A DNA stretch of 64,000 nucleotides from Bacillus sp. FJAT-29937 (GCF_001509555.1 NZ_LMAS01000004.1:293158-357157); one strand, 5' to 3'; counted from the first letter of the stretch, positions 45,663-54,105 are shown. A program made the numbers and translations. Notes: a model not told the origin generated them from the letters alone.

Positions 45663-46439
45663 TTGAAAGATCGTCTTGGAAAGTGGAGGCAATATTCGCT
45701 ATTAAGTAAACATCCATTACTCAATAAATACATTCCCGAAACAAAGCAATTTACAATTGAAAACCTCACTGAGTTCCTGGAACTTTATGAATATGTCTAT
45801 TTAAAGAATGATAGAGGCGGGCAAGGGAAAGGGATATTTAAAGTTAATAAAAGGAAAGATGAACTATACAGCTTTAATGGCTATACCCTTAGCGGCAAAA
45901 AAATACAAATGAAAGTTAAAAAGATTGAAGATTTCCTCCCTGTACTCCATCCGATTGAGAGATTCGGGGGATATATTGTTCAAAAAGGTGTCCATAGCTT
46001 AACCCAAGATGGGTTCCCGTTATCCATTCGGGTACATGTTCAAATTCTTAAAAGAAAATGGCTTGTTGGCGGGTTGTATGGAAAGATTGGGACAGAAGAA
46101 ACCAATGAGAATGGAGTCATCAATACAAACCGCGGAGCTCAAATTATGACAATCGATTCATTATTATCAAAACACCTAATGCTGCATAAAACAGAGAGGG
46201 AAGAAATGATTAATTGTATTAAGGAAGCTTCTGTTATTGCAGCCGAAATAGCTGCATCGGCATTTCCACAAATTGAGTATGGCATTGATTTTGGTATTAG
46301 CAATTACAAGGATCCTATTATATTTGAAATAAATACAAGCCCTGGAGTCGGGAATTATTCCAAAATTGGAGATGGGGAAATGGGAAAGCGCATTAAAGAG
46401 ATCAGGAGAATGCACCTAGAAGGAAAATCTGGCAGTTAG
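45663..46439 (+). CDS. YheC/D-type single-domain ATP-grasp protein (copy 1)
   Basis: 258 residues from TTG at 45663, six bases after GAGGTG. KNDRGGQGKGIFKVNK is the ATP-binding loop, LSIRVHVQ follows, and YGIDFGIS ... IIFEINTSPGVG is the metal-binding end, all intact. It lacks the long N-terminal part of full YheC/YheD. The gene at 49822 encodes a protein of identical length and strongly related sequence (both contain ERLRKW/DRLGKW-type openings and RGAQ-MT/LTVD). Each copy faces an NlpC/P60 gene across a near-identical terminator. Confidence 0.87.
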   Translation: MKDRLGKWRQYSLLSKHPLLNKYIPETKQFTIENLTEFLELYEYVYLKNDRGGQGKGIFKVNKRKDELYSFNGYTLSGKKIQMKVKKIEDFLPVLHPIERFGGYIVQKGVHSLTQDGFPLSIRVHVQILKRKWLVGGLYGKIGTEETNENGVINTNRGAQIMTIDSLLSKHLMLHKTEREEMINCIKEASVIAAEIAASAFPQIEYGIDFGISNYKDPIIFEINTSPGVGNYSKIGDGEMGKRIKEIRRMHLEGKSGS

Positions 46440-46482
46440 ACATATATTTTTAATGTAAATCGAAGTTAAGACCTTTCAATAT

Positions 46483-46525
46483 AAAAGAAGCATTCGCAGC
46501 CATTTCGCGAACGAATGCTTCTTTT
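46483..46525. terminator. Bidirectional terminator, module copy 1
   Basis: AAAAGAAGCATTCG and CGAATGCTTCTTTT are perfect 14-base arms between convergent genes. The same arm sequence recurs at 50630-50668. Confidence 0.93.
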
Positions 46526-46550
46526 GATTTTTCCTTAATGGTATGAACAA

Positions 46551-47891
46551 TTAGAGTACACGCTTAGCTGTTACAAAGTTACTTTTAGACCAATTAGATT
46601 CTAAGCTTTCTTTCACAACTGAACCTGAGTTGGATAAATACACATATTCATTATTTCCAATATAAATGGCGGCATACTTAATTTTGCTTCCCCCGGTTTG
46701 CGTTAGGAAAATTAGGTCACCCTTTTGCAATTTATCTTTTTGAACTTGAACACCATACTCTGATTGCTGACTGGCTACTTTTGTTTTCAGATCAACACCA
46801 TGTTGTTTAAAAATGTAATAGGTGAACCCTGCATTTGTGAAGGTTAAAGATTTTTCATCGTAAACATTTAACTGTTGTTTCACTTTATTCATTATGCTTA
46901 ATGTATAGTCTACAAGCTTATCTTCTTTTTTAGATATTACGGGTGTCTGAACTACTTTGTTTTCTTCTTTAAAAACGCGCTTTGCCGTAATATAACGCTG
47001 ATCATAATAATCAGATAAAAGGACTCTCGAACTAATTCCTTCCGAACTAAGGACAAGCATGCGATGCTCTCCTGTGTAAATCGCTACTCTTGTCGGTGTG
47101 TTCGAACCTACAGAAGTGCTAAAGAAAATCAAATCACCTTTTTGTAAATCTTTCCGTGCTACCTTTTCACCTAAGTTCATCAAATCTTTGACATAGCTTC
47201 CTTTTAAGTTAACGCCATTTTTTCCATAAACGTATTTTACGAATCCAGTACTCGTAAATTGCATAGCACTCTCGTTATCAACCTTGCCCATTGTTACTTT
47301 ATTCGTTAAATCGTAGGAGAGTTCAGCTATGTTATCTCCTATTGTTGCTGGGTTTGAAGGAAGTAAAGCAGGGATTACTCTTCTCGCTGTCATATAATTA
47401 TCTCGATAATAGGAGGTGCTATCTAGATCAGAAATAACAACATCTAGTTCTGTGTTTGCCATATGTATAATTTTATTATCTCCAATATACAACCCTATAT
47501 GATTTGGCTTTTCTGATGATGGGTTATTTTTGAAGAAAACTAAGTCACCTTTTTGCAATTCATTTTTCGGAACGTATGTCCCTTGGTGAACCATATAAGC
47601 TTCGTCACGATTACCTAAATCTATCCCATTATTTTCAAAAATAAACGCGATGAACGAAGCACATCTAAACTGGAGTTTTTCATAGTTGTGTTCTGAGGCA
47701 TATGTTGCTTTACCTATTAAACTCTTAGCGAGATTAATGATGTCATCTGCCTTTTTCTCAACCACTTTTTGGCTTTGCTGTGTGGTTGTTGCGGCAGAGA
47801 CTGTGACTGGATCCATCATGATCGGGGCTGTCGCAAAAGTACTTAATCCAATCGTGAATGCTAATGTAGTTGTAACTAGACGCTTGTTCAT
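46551..47891 (-). CDS. Secreted triple NlpC/P60-like protein, only the first domain catalytic
   Basis: 446 residues with a signal peptide ending at about residue 34 (VSA-ATT). Three NlpC/P60-type domains follow at about 45-175, 190-310 and 325-446. Domain 1 has the catalytic cysteine in FRCASFIAFIF, the histidine in NHIGLYIG and a third polar residue in IIHMAN. Domain 2 has FTSTGFVKYVY with Ser for Cys and PTRVAIYTG with Arg for His. Domain 3 has FTNAGFTYYIF with Asn for Cys and KYAAIYIG. So one peptidase is joined to two inactive copies, which may bind wall or polymer. A paralogue with two domains is at 50697. Confidence 0.86.
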   Translation of the reverse strand: MNKRLVTTTLAFTIGLSTFATAPIMMDPVTVSAATTTQQSQKVVEKKADDIINLAKSLIGKATYASEHNYEKLQFRCASFIAFIFENNGIDLGNRDEAYMVHQGTYVPKNELQKGDLVFFKNNPSSEKPNHIGLYIGDNKIIHMANTELDVVISDLDSTSYYRDNYMTARRVIPALLPSNPATIGDNIAELSYDLTNKVTMGKVDNESAMQFTSTGFVKYVYGKNGVNLKGSYVKDLMNLGEKVARKDLQKGDLIFFSTSVGSNTPTRVAIYTGEHRMLVLSSEGISSRVLLSDYYDQRYITAKRVFKEENKVVQTPVISKKEDKLVDYTLSIMNKVKQQLNVYDEKSLTFTNAGFTYYIFKQHGVDLKTKVASQQSEYGVQVQKDKLQKGDLIFLTQTGGSKIKYAAIYIGNNEYVYLSNSGSVVKESLESNWSKSNFVTAKRVL

Positions 47892-48110
47892 TTTTTATCC
47901 TCCTGATGCAGTATTATTCTCAAATACCAATTTTATCATATAGGGGAATTGGTCCCTGTGGTAAAACTTAACATTACCCATCATGACCCTCACGAAACCT
48001 AGACATTATTGGGTTATGGCGAAACTTTACAATTTCGTTACAAGTGTTACGACAAATATTAATTGCCTTTTTTCAATTTTTTTGATAAAAAAATAGATTA
48101 AAAAGCAAAA
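47892..48110. other. Promoter region of the triple NlpC/P60 gene
   Basis: AT-rich. On the minus strand TATATGATA (47934-47942) resembles a sigma-K -10 with one mismatch. GACCAATT and ATGATAAAAT, separated by 8-9 bases, are shared with the region upstream of the paralogue at 51689. Confidence 0.4.
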
Positions 48111-48163
48111 GGCGTCAGACACCGCAAGTGGAAATTTCCATCCTCGGTTTCTGACACCATGTT
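48111..48163 (-). terminator. Terminator of the YheD-like gene, dispersed-repeat type
   Basis: GGCGTCAGACACC and GGTTTCTGACACC form 13-base arms with two mismatches. The minus strand then reads TTTTGCTTTTT. It belongs to the same arm family as the hairpins at 28421 and 60781. Confidence 0.7.
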
Positions 48164-48220
48164 CTTATTGCCCGTTAATCTGCGATAAATTCAGTTTGAA
48201 AATGAAAAGCCCATCCCGTC

Positions 48221-49561
48221 TCATTCCAAATGGTCCCTGAAACCTGCTACCCACTTCGAATAGTGTAACGGGGCTGCTTGCGTATGGTAATAAAGCTGAG
48301 TATCATTTGCATCAAGAGCGATGCTCATATCTGGATACCGATTATTTATTTCAATAATCCAGAGGTTTTTATCTTCATCCATACCAAGATCAACACCTAT
48401 ATATCCTAAATGAACCTCTTTCTTCTCCAAAATACTACAGCACAAAATAGAGATTTGCTCCATTTCTTTATACTTTTTAAAAGCCTCATTGTAATCATTG
48501 TTATAAATTCCAACTAAAGTATCCCACGTTTTCTCCGCTGAACCTCCGCTTGATATGTTGCTGACGATACTTTCTTTAACCCCATACCTCGTTATCATAC
48601 CAGGGACAACCCAGGATCCGTATTGGTCTTTAACAACAATCACCCGGAAGTCTATTATCCGATCATTAGATTTTAGTAAGGGAATCCTTTTTTGAAAGAT
48701 ATATTTGTTTAAATCCAATTCTGCTGCCAAATATTTTTCCACTGCACACCAGTTATCTAAAACCTTGGTCATGTTTGATCCATTTAACCGGTAATTTATT
48801 TTATATTCATTCCTTTTTTTCTCCAACTGGTAAATTCCCTTTCCCTGATTTCCTGAATCAGGCTTTAAGTAGATACATCCGCTCTTATCTATTAGCTTCC
48901 TTAATTCCTGAAGATTCGCCGCTAAACCGGTCTCCGGCAGGCTTCGGCTTAATTTATCACTTATAGAAAGCCATTGCCATATATCCCACTTATTAACAAC
49001 GTGGGAATTAAAATATTTAGTTCCTACTAAATTCTGTATGAACATCCTATCAGCTTCCTTTAATGTCTTCCTGCAAAATAAAACTGAAGGAAATGGGAAA
49101 GTCCCTTTCGTAAATTCATTTTCAATTGGATTATAGGCAAAGCCATTAACAATCTTCTTCTGTTCGTCAATCCCATCAGAAGTTACCAATAAAATAAGAC
49201 CGTTTATATGCTGGTAATCAATCAAATATTTTTTAAAGTAATCTATATTTCTTCTTGCCATTTCATTTACTTTTCCTTTTATAAAAAGCCCAATAATAGG
49301 GCCGATTAATAATGTCTCTTCCTTGACGATTACTTCATAGTCAATAAAATCCGGAAGCGAAAAACCAGATAATAGGTCAGCTGACACATAAATAACCGCT
49401 CTATCCTGCTGATGCTTTCTTAAGGTTACGCCAGTTTTTTCTATAATCCCTATTGTTACATTAATCACCTGAAGTTTAGAGATTGATAGCTTTTTTAAAA
49501 CAGTTGGGTGAAGTGAGATTGAATTTCTAGATGTGCGATCATTTATGATGGTAAACTTCAT
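48221..49561 (-). CDS. Full-length YheC/YheD-type endospore coat-associated ATP-grasp protein
   Basis: 446 residues, close in length to B. subtilis YheD (about 453). The N-terminal 190 residues form a family-specific domain (TIINDRTSRNSISLHP, then VNGFAYNPIENEFTKGTFPFP). The ATP-grasp part has YLKPDSGNQGKGIYQLEK, IDFRVIVVK and IGVDLGMDEDKNLWIIEINNRYPD, so it looks active. YheC and YheD are linked to the forespore coat region in B. subtilis; their reaction is unknown. AGGGAGGGATTAG precedes the ATG. It lies between the two copies of the duplicated module. Confidence 0.88.
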   Translation of the reverse strand: MKFTIINDRTSRNSISLHPTVLKKLSISKLQVINVTIGIIEKTGVTLRKHQQDRAVIYVSADLLSGFSLPDFIDYEVIVKEETLLIGPIIGLFIKGKVNEMARRNIDYFKKYLIDYQHINGLILLVTSDGIDEQKKIVNGFAYNPIENEFTKGTFPFPSVLFCRKTLKEADRMFIQNLVGTKYFNSHVVNKWDIWQWLSISDKLSRSLPETGLAANLQELRKLIDKSGCIYLKPDSGNQGKGIYQLEKKRNEYKINYRLNGSNMTKVLDNWCAVEKYLAAELDLNKYIFQKRIPLLKSNDRIIDFRVIVVKDQYGSWVVPGMITRYGVKESIVSNISSGGSAEKTWDTLVGIYNNDYNEAFKKYKEMEQISILCCSILEKKEVHLGYIGVDLGMDEDKNLWIIEINNRYPDMSIALDANDTQLYYHTQAAPLHYSKWVAGFRDHLE

Positions 49562-49791
49562 CTAATCCCTCCCTTTAAGCGTAATAAGAATAATTTCTTC
49601 TTTCGCATTGGAAAGATTATCCCCATCAATATAAATTAACTCAATATATATTTATGAGGTTTTTTTATTATTGTATGGTTACCTATCCTAAATCAAGCTA
49701 GTTAAAAAGTAGCGATTGTATGGGTTGGATCTTTTTATGGTACTTAATAACAACTTCATTAGTTATCAGTACAAGCAAGGTTGATATATTG

Positions 49792-49803
49792 ACATAGGTT
49801 GTT
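49792..49803 (+). promoter_or_regulatory. GerE-like box before the gene at 49822
   Basis: ACATAGGTTGTT matches RWWTRGGYNNYY at 11 of 12 positions. Overlapping CATAGGTTG also resembles a sigma-K -10 with one mismatch. The box core is shared with the region before 39937. Confidence 0.35.
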
Positions 49804-49821
49804 ACAAAGGAGGTGTATTTA

Positions 49822-50598
49822 TTGACGGAGCGACTAAGGAAATGGAAGCAATATACACTGTTAGGTCAACATCCCTTAATTTCAAAGTACATTCCGGAAA
49901 CAAAGCTTTATTCTGTCGAAAATCTATCTGATTTACTTGAACGTTATGAATTTGTCTATTTAAAAAACGATAGAGGTGGTCGAGGGAAAGGAATTTATAA
50001 AGTAAATAAAAGTAACGAAGGGCTTTATTGTTTTAACGGCTACCCTATAAGCGGGAAAAAAATCAAAAGGTGCGTCGCCAATATTGAAGATTTCCACCCT
50101 GTACTACATCCACTGGATAGATTTGGTGGATATATTGTTCAGGAGGGTATTCAGAGCTTCACTCAGGATGGGCATCCTCTAGCCATTCGCGTTCATGTTC
50201 AGACTCTAAATGGAAAATGGCTTGTTGGAGGAATGTACGGAATGATTGCAATGGTAAATACAATGAAAAACGGGGTCATTAATCGAATGCGCGGAGCCCA
50301 AGTTTTGACGGTAGATGAATTATTATCAGTACATTTGAAGTTGGATGAAACAGAGAAGAATAAAATAATTTATATTCTAAAGAAACTCTCCATTTTAGCA
50401 GCTGAAGTGGTCTCATCAGAAGTTCCAGATATAGAATTTGGAGTTGATTTCGGTATCAGTCAAAGTGGGAATCCGATTATATTTGAAATAAATACAAGCC
50501 CAGCTGTCGGCCTTTTTTCCAAGATTGAAGATGGGAAAATGGGGAGACGAATTAAAGCTATTCGGAAAAAGCACAAAGAAAGCCAAATCGACATTTAG
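49822..50598 (+). CDS. YheC/D-type single-domain ATP-grasp protein (copy 2)
   Basis: 258 residues from TTG at 49822, six bases after AAAGGAGGTG. KNDRGGRGKGIYKVNK, LAIRVHVQTL and FGVDFGIS ... IIFEINTSPAVG are intact. Length and gene layout equal copy 1 at 45663. One difference is QGKG to RGKG in the ATP loop. The NlpC/P60 partner lies convergent at 50697. Confidence 0.87.
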   Translation: MTERLRKWKQYTLLGQHPLISKYIPETKLYSVENLSDLLERYEFVYLKNDRGGRGKGIYKVNKSNEGLYCFNGYPISGKKIKRCVANIEDFHPVLHPLDRFGGYIVQEGIQSFTQDGHPLAIRVHVQTLNGKWLVGGMYGMIAMVNTMKNGVINRMRGAQVLTVDELLSVHLKLDETEKNKIIYILKKLSILAAEVVSSEVPDIEFGVDFGISQSGNPIIFEINTSPAVGLFSKIEDGKMGRRIKAIRKKHKESQIDI

Positions 50599-50629
50599 GT
50601 GGATTTTGGATTTTCAAAAGGAAATAAAA

Positions 50630-50668
50630 AAGAAGCATTCGCCGTGCGTTCACTGACGAATGCTTCTT
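50630..50668. terminator. Bidirectional terminator, module copy 2
   Basis: AAGAAGCATTCG and CGAATGCTTCTT are perfect 12-base arms, the same as in copy 1, with a different loop. Confidence 0.9.
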
Positions 50669-50696
50669 GCCTAATCTATTATTTCAGTTATTTCTA

Positions 50697-51689
50697 TTAA
50701 AATACGCGTTTAGCATACATATAATGGCTGTTATAATAATCGGATAACAGAACCCTCGAACTTATTCCATCTGAACTAGGGACAATAATACGGTGTTCAC
50801 CCGCATAAATGGCTACTCTAGATGGTGTGCTTGAGCCTACTGTGCTATTAAGGAAAATTAGATCACCTTTTTTTAAGTTTGAACGTGATACTGTTTTACC
50901 TAATTTGGATAGATCCCTTACTGTAGTTTTTCCTAAGTTAACGCCATTTAGCTTGTAAATATAGTTAACATAGCCCCCACCAGTAAACTTCATGTTTCTT
51001 TCATCATTTACACTGCCCATTTTTGCCTTATTCATTAAATTATAGGCATCTTCTACAAGGTAGTCCGCTTTCGTAGCTGGATTAGACGGCATTAAAGATG
51101 GCAGCACTCTTCGTGCAGTCATATAATTGTCTCTATAAAAGGACGTACTGTTTAAATCAGAAATCGTAATTTTCAGTTTTGAATTTGCCATATGAAGGAT
51201 TTTATTATCACCAATATAGATCCCTACATGGCTTGGAACTGTTGCTTTAGGTGAACTTTTAAAGAAAACTAAATCACCTTTTTGCAGTTGATCTTTAGGC
51301 ACAAACGTTCCTTGCTTAATCATATAATCTTCGTCGCGACTACCAAGATGAACACCTTTAGATTGAAATATAAAATCAATAAACGATGCACATTTAAATT
51401 GGTATGGATATGTATAACTATAGTTTGATCCATATGTCGCTTTCCCTATTAAACTTTTACCAAAACGAATAATCTCATCAGCCTTGGCATCCACAGCTTT
51501 TTGGTTATTATAAACATTAACTGTTGCTGCTGAAACCTCTAATGCCTTGATTGGCGCAGGAACTGCTCCTAGAAAACTAGATTCAGGTTCCTTCTGGTTT
51601 AGTTTGACCTCTGTTGAACCAGGAACTGCTCCTAATGTACTAAATCCAAGTGCAAATGCAAGTGTTGCTGTAACTAAACGCTTATTCAT
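50697..51689 (-). CDS. Secreted double NlpC/P60-like protein (copy 2)
   Basis: 330 residues, signal peptide near residues 1-22. Domain 1 (about 65-200) has FKCASFIDFIF, SHVGIYIG and ILHMAN and looks active. Domain 2 (about 205-330) has FTGGGYVNYIY with Gly for the catalytic Cys and PSRVAIYAG with Arg for His. It corresponds to domains 1 and 2 of the protein at 46551; the third domain is absent. The linker GISSRVLLSDYY is identical in both, showing recent duplication. CAGGAGGTCATTT precedes the ATG. Confidence 0.86.
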   Translation of the reverse strand: MNKRLVTATLAFALGFSTLGAVPGSTEVKLNQKEPESSFLGAVPAPIKALEVSAATVNVYNNQKAVDAKADEIIRFGKSLIGKATYGSNYSYTYPYQFKCASFIDFIFQSKGVHLGSRDEDYMIKQGTFVPKDQLQKGDLVFFKSSPKATVPSHVGIYIGDNKILHMANSKLKITISDLNSTSFYRDNYMTARRVLPSLMPSNPATKADYLVEDAYNLMNKAKMGSVNDERNMKFTGGGYVNYIYKLNGVNLGKTTVRDLSKLGKTVSRSNLKKGDLIFLNSTVGSSTPSRVAIYAGEHRIIVPSSDGISSRVLLSDYYNSHYMYAKRVF

Positions 51690-51884
51690 AAATGACCTCC
51701 TGATGTTTTTTTGGCTTGTCCTGATTTTATCATGGATACGAAATTGGTCTTTACGCTAAATCTTTCCAAAACAAATATTACAACTGATCAGACCCTGCCC
51801 TTAAAGGGATCTTCTTTGATTTTTACAGTTTGGTTACAACCAAAGTAACATTAGAATTCCGCAAAAAGGCGCATTTTTCAAATC

Positions 51885-51914
51885 AAAAAAGGCAAACCAA
51901 TTGGTCTGCCTTTT
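51885..51914 (-). terminator. Terminator of the MurF-like gene
   Basis: AAAAGGCA-A-ACC, AATT and GGT-C-TGCCTTTT pair with one internal mismatch; T-runs on both strands. It is eight bases past the stop at 51922. Confidence 0.85.
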
Positions 51915-51921
51915 CGCACTA

Positions 51922-53331
51922 CTATATTTGTCTAAACAATTGTATTAGAGGTTCTAAATCACAATAAGCAACTGAGGCTTTGAAGATAACGATTGAATTC
52001 GGCGGGACCATTTGAGGTATGTCCTCTTTCACTTTATCAACATGTGTATAGTAAGATATTTTATCTGCGGAGATGCCCTTTGCGTAAGCTCCAAGACAAT
52101 ATTCCTTCGCCCATTTTCCGATTGCAACCAATTTTTCAATCTTTAAGTCGCCAATCTTTTCCCCTATTTGATAATGAACCTCTTTGGCGTATGCTTCATT
52201 CGTATGAGGGTTCTCCATATCTCCTAAAACGAGAATAATAGGTCGCTTAGGCAAATAAGGGACTTGGCTTAATAAAAGGTTAGTGGAATCTGGATTAGCA
52301 TTGAAATTATCGTGGATGACGGTAATATCATTTTGGCAAGAAAGAACCTGAAGCCGGCCCTTTATAGGAGAAAATTGAGCAATCCCTTGTTGAATCTTCT
52401 TAATTGGCACTTGATGCACTAACCCTACGGCAATCGCCGCTAATGCATTCATAATATTATAACTGCCAAATGTATTCATCATACAGTCAAATTTAAAGCC
52501 CTTTCCCTTCACAGTAAAAAAACTTTGGAAATTTTCGTAATATACATTTGTTGCTCGAATCGTATTCCCTTCAGAAAAACCAAAAGTAATAATTTTTCCA
52601 GGGTACCTTGTTATTTTTATATATTCCGCGCAGTTAGGGTCATCTCCATTTATTACTAGAGCACCATTTGGAGACAATTGCTCCACCATTTCTGCTTTAG
52701 CTTTGATTATATTTTTAATCGTACCAAGTTTAGTTAAATGTGCCCGGTGAATGCATGTAACGACTCCGATTTGGGGTTGAATCATACCGCTGGATAGTCT
52801 CATGATACCAGACCCCCTCATCCCAACTTCTAGAACAGCCGCACTATGTTTTTGTTCTAATTTCGATAGGTAAAATGCGACCCCGTCAGGAGAATTAAAA
52901 TTGCCTGCACCTATTAAAGTGGAATATTCCTGTTTAAGAACGCTGCCGATTAATTCCTTCGTTGTTGTTTTACCTGAGCTTCCAATTACCTGTGTAATAG
53001 GAATAGAAAATTGCCTGCGGTATATTCTAGCCATATTTCGAAATGCCTTTTTTCTATTATTTACTTCAAGAACACCAATTCCCGCTTGAGCAAATTTATT
53101 GATGTGGAATTTGTGCTTTCTGCTAATGACGATGCCAGTGGCATTTCCCTTAACCAACCTTTGAATCAGCTCGTCCTCATCTAGATCGTGAGTATATAAG
53201 AATACTAGACTGAAGGGAGTAGGATTTCTATGATTATTCGTAAAACTTCTAATGGGTTGCTTGGTTTGCCAACTTGCAATTTTAAACCAAAATGCTTCTG
53301 AGATTTCTTCGAGGGTAAAATTATGCACCAA
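51922..53331 (-). CDS. MurF-like ligase, stand-alone
   Basis: 469 residues from TTG at 53331, six bases after AAAGGAG; a longer frame to 53463 lacks a ribosome site and would contain the promoter. The N-terminal 110 residues replace the usual UDP-MurNAc-binding domain. The core has VIGSSGKTTTKELI, VLEVGMRGSGIMRLS, IIKAKAEMV (carbamylated lysine) and IHDNFNANPDS, close to the MurF D-YNANP-S motif. Housekeeping murF is normally found with ddl or in the dcw region, so this paralogue may join a dipeptide or amino acid to a spore-specific acceptor. CATACTATA (53359-53367, minus) is a perfect sigma-K -10 pattern. Confidence 0.83.
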   Translation of the reverse strand: MVHNFTLEEISEAFWFKIASWQTKQPIRSFTNNHRNPTPFSLVFLYTHDLDEDELIQRLVKGNATGIVISRKHKFHINKFAQAGIGVLEVNNRKKAFRNMARIYRRQFSIPITQVIGSSGKTTTKELIGSVLKQEYSTLIGAGNFNSPDGVAFYLSKLEQKHSAAVLEVGMRGSGIMRLSSGMIQPQIGVVTCIHRAHLTKLGTIKNIIKAKAEMVEQLSPNGALVINGDDPNCAEYIKITRYPGKIITFGFSEGNTIRATNVYYENFQSFFTVKGKGFKFDCMMNTFGSYNIMNALAAIAVGLVHQVPIKKIQQGIAQFSPIKGRLQVLSCQNDITVIHDNFNANPDSTNLLLSQVPYLPKRPIILVLGDMENPHTNEAYAKEVHYQIGEKIGDLKIEKLVAIGKWAKEYCLGAYAKGISADKISYYTHVDKVKEDIPQMVPPNSIVIFKASVAYCDLEPLIQLFRQI

Positions 53332-53358
53332 TACATACTCCTTTCTGGCTTCTGTTTT

Positions 53359-53367
53359 TATAGTATG
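53359..53367 (-). promoter_or_regulatory. Sigma-K-like -10 box of the MurF-like gene
   Basis: CATACTATA on the minus strand, 27 bases before the TTG start at 53331, a spacing that suits a short leader. No clear AC -35 is present. Confidence 0.45.
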
Positions 53368-53442
53368 TTTTTTGAAAAATATTGATTTAGGGATAAGAAC
53401 CAATTTATTCAAAAAAAGCGATACTAGTCTATTTTTTAATAA

Positions 53443-53469
53443 ACATATTTCAGATCCAGACATACGATA
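53443..53469 (+). promoter_or_regulatory. Sigma-K-like promoter of the phosphatase gene
   Basis: AC at 53443, a 16-base spacer and CATACGATA at 53461 agree with sigma-K. It is back to back with the box at 53359, giving a divergent pair. Confidence 0.5.
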
Positions 53470-53537
53470 TTATGTGTCTATTTCGTACTGGGTTGTGAGC
53501 AGACACTCATGAATGTTTTAGTAGAAAGGAGTATGAA

Positions 53538-54023
53538 ATGATTAAAGTGTTATTTATTTGTGCAGCGAATATCAATCGGTCCCCAATGGCAGAGGCTATA
53601 TTTTGCCAATTACTAAAATCGAAAGGATTAAGTGATCAATTTAAGGTAGATTCAGCAGCCACTAATAAATTCCATGTCGGAAAACGGCCCTACCCATCTA
53701 CACGCCAGTTCCTAGATAAAATGCATATTCCCTATGGGTGGATCCGTTCGCGCCAAGTAACTAAAAATGATTTAAATTCCTTTGATTATATTGTTGTGAT
53801 GGATCAAGAAAATTTAAGTGTGTTATTAAATCGTTTTGGACAAGCTAGGAAAGTCCAATTTTTACTCGACTATCTTCCTGATATGAAAGATAAAAATGTC
53901 CCTGACCCTTCAGTGACAGGCAAACACATTGAAACTTATAACTTACTAGTAAGAGCCTGTGAAAAGCTGCTGCTCCACATTATAAAACATGAGGGGTTGG
54001 ATAAATCTGGTAAAGGCGGATAA
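53538..54023 (+). CDS. Low-molecular-weight protein tyrosine phosphatase family protein
   Basis: 161 residues. The phosphate loop CAANINRS supplies Cys8 and Arg14 in the C-x5-R spacing, and Asp123 in NVPDPS is the general acid. The position that is Thr in the arginine phosphatase YwlE is Ile here, favouring tyrosine phosphatase activity; the usual second loop cysteine is Asn. GAAAGGAGTATGAA precedes the ATG. It is divergent from the MurF-like gene. Relatives in wall-polymer and capsule loci act on bacterial tyrosine kinases, but no kinase is nearby. Confidence 0.9.
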   Translation: MIKVLFICAANINRSPMAEAIFCQLLKSKGLSDQFKVDSAATNKFHVGKRPYPSTRQFLDKMHIPYGWIRSRQVTKNDLNSFDYIVVMDQENLSVLLNRFGQARKVQFLLDYLPDMKDKNVPDPSVTGKHIETYNLLVRACEKLLLHIIKHEGLDKSGKGG

Positions 54024-54105
54024 GGAAATGGCGCGCAAAATGAATAAATGTAAACTTCTATTTATTACCCGCTGAGAAAGAAAATTGTGAAAACAGATTG
54101 CATGA

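Noticed and set aside
53332..53463. A 44-codon extension of the MurF-like gene
   Set aside because: No ribosome site, and a sigma-K-like -10 plus AAAGGAG lie inside it, immediately before the TTG at 53331.
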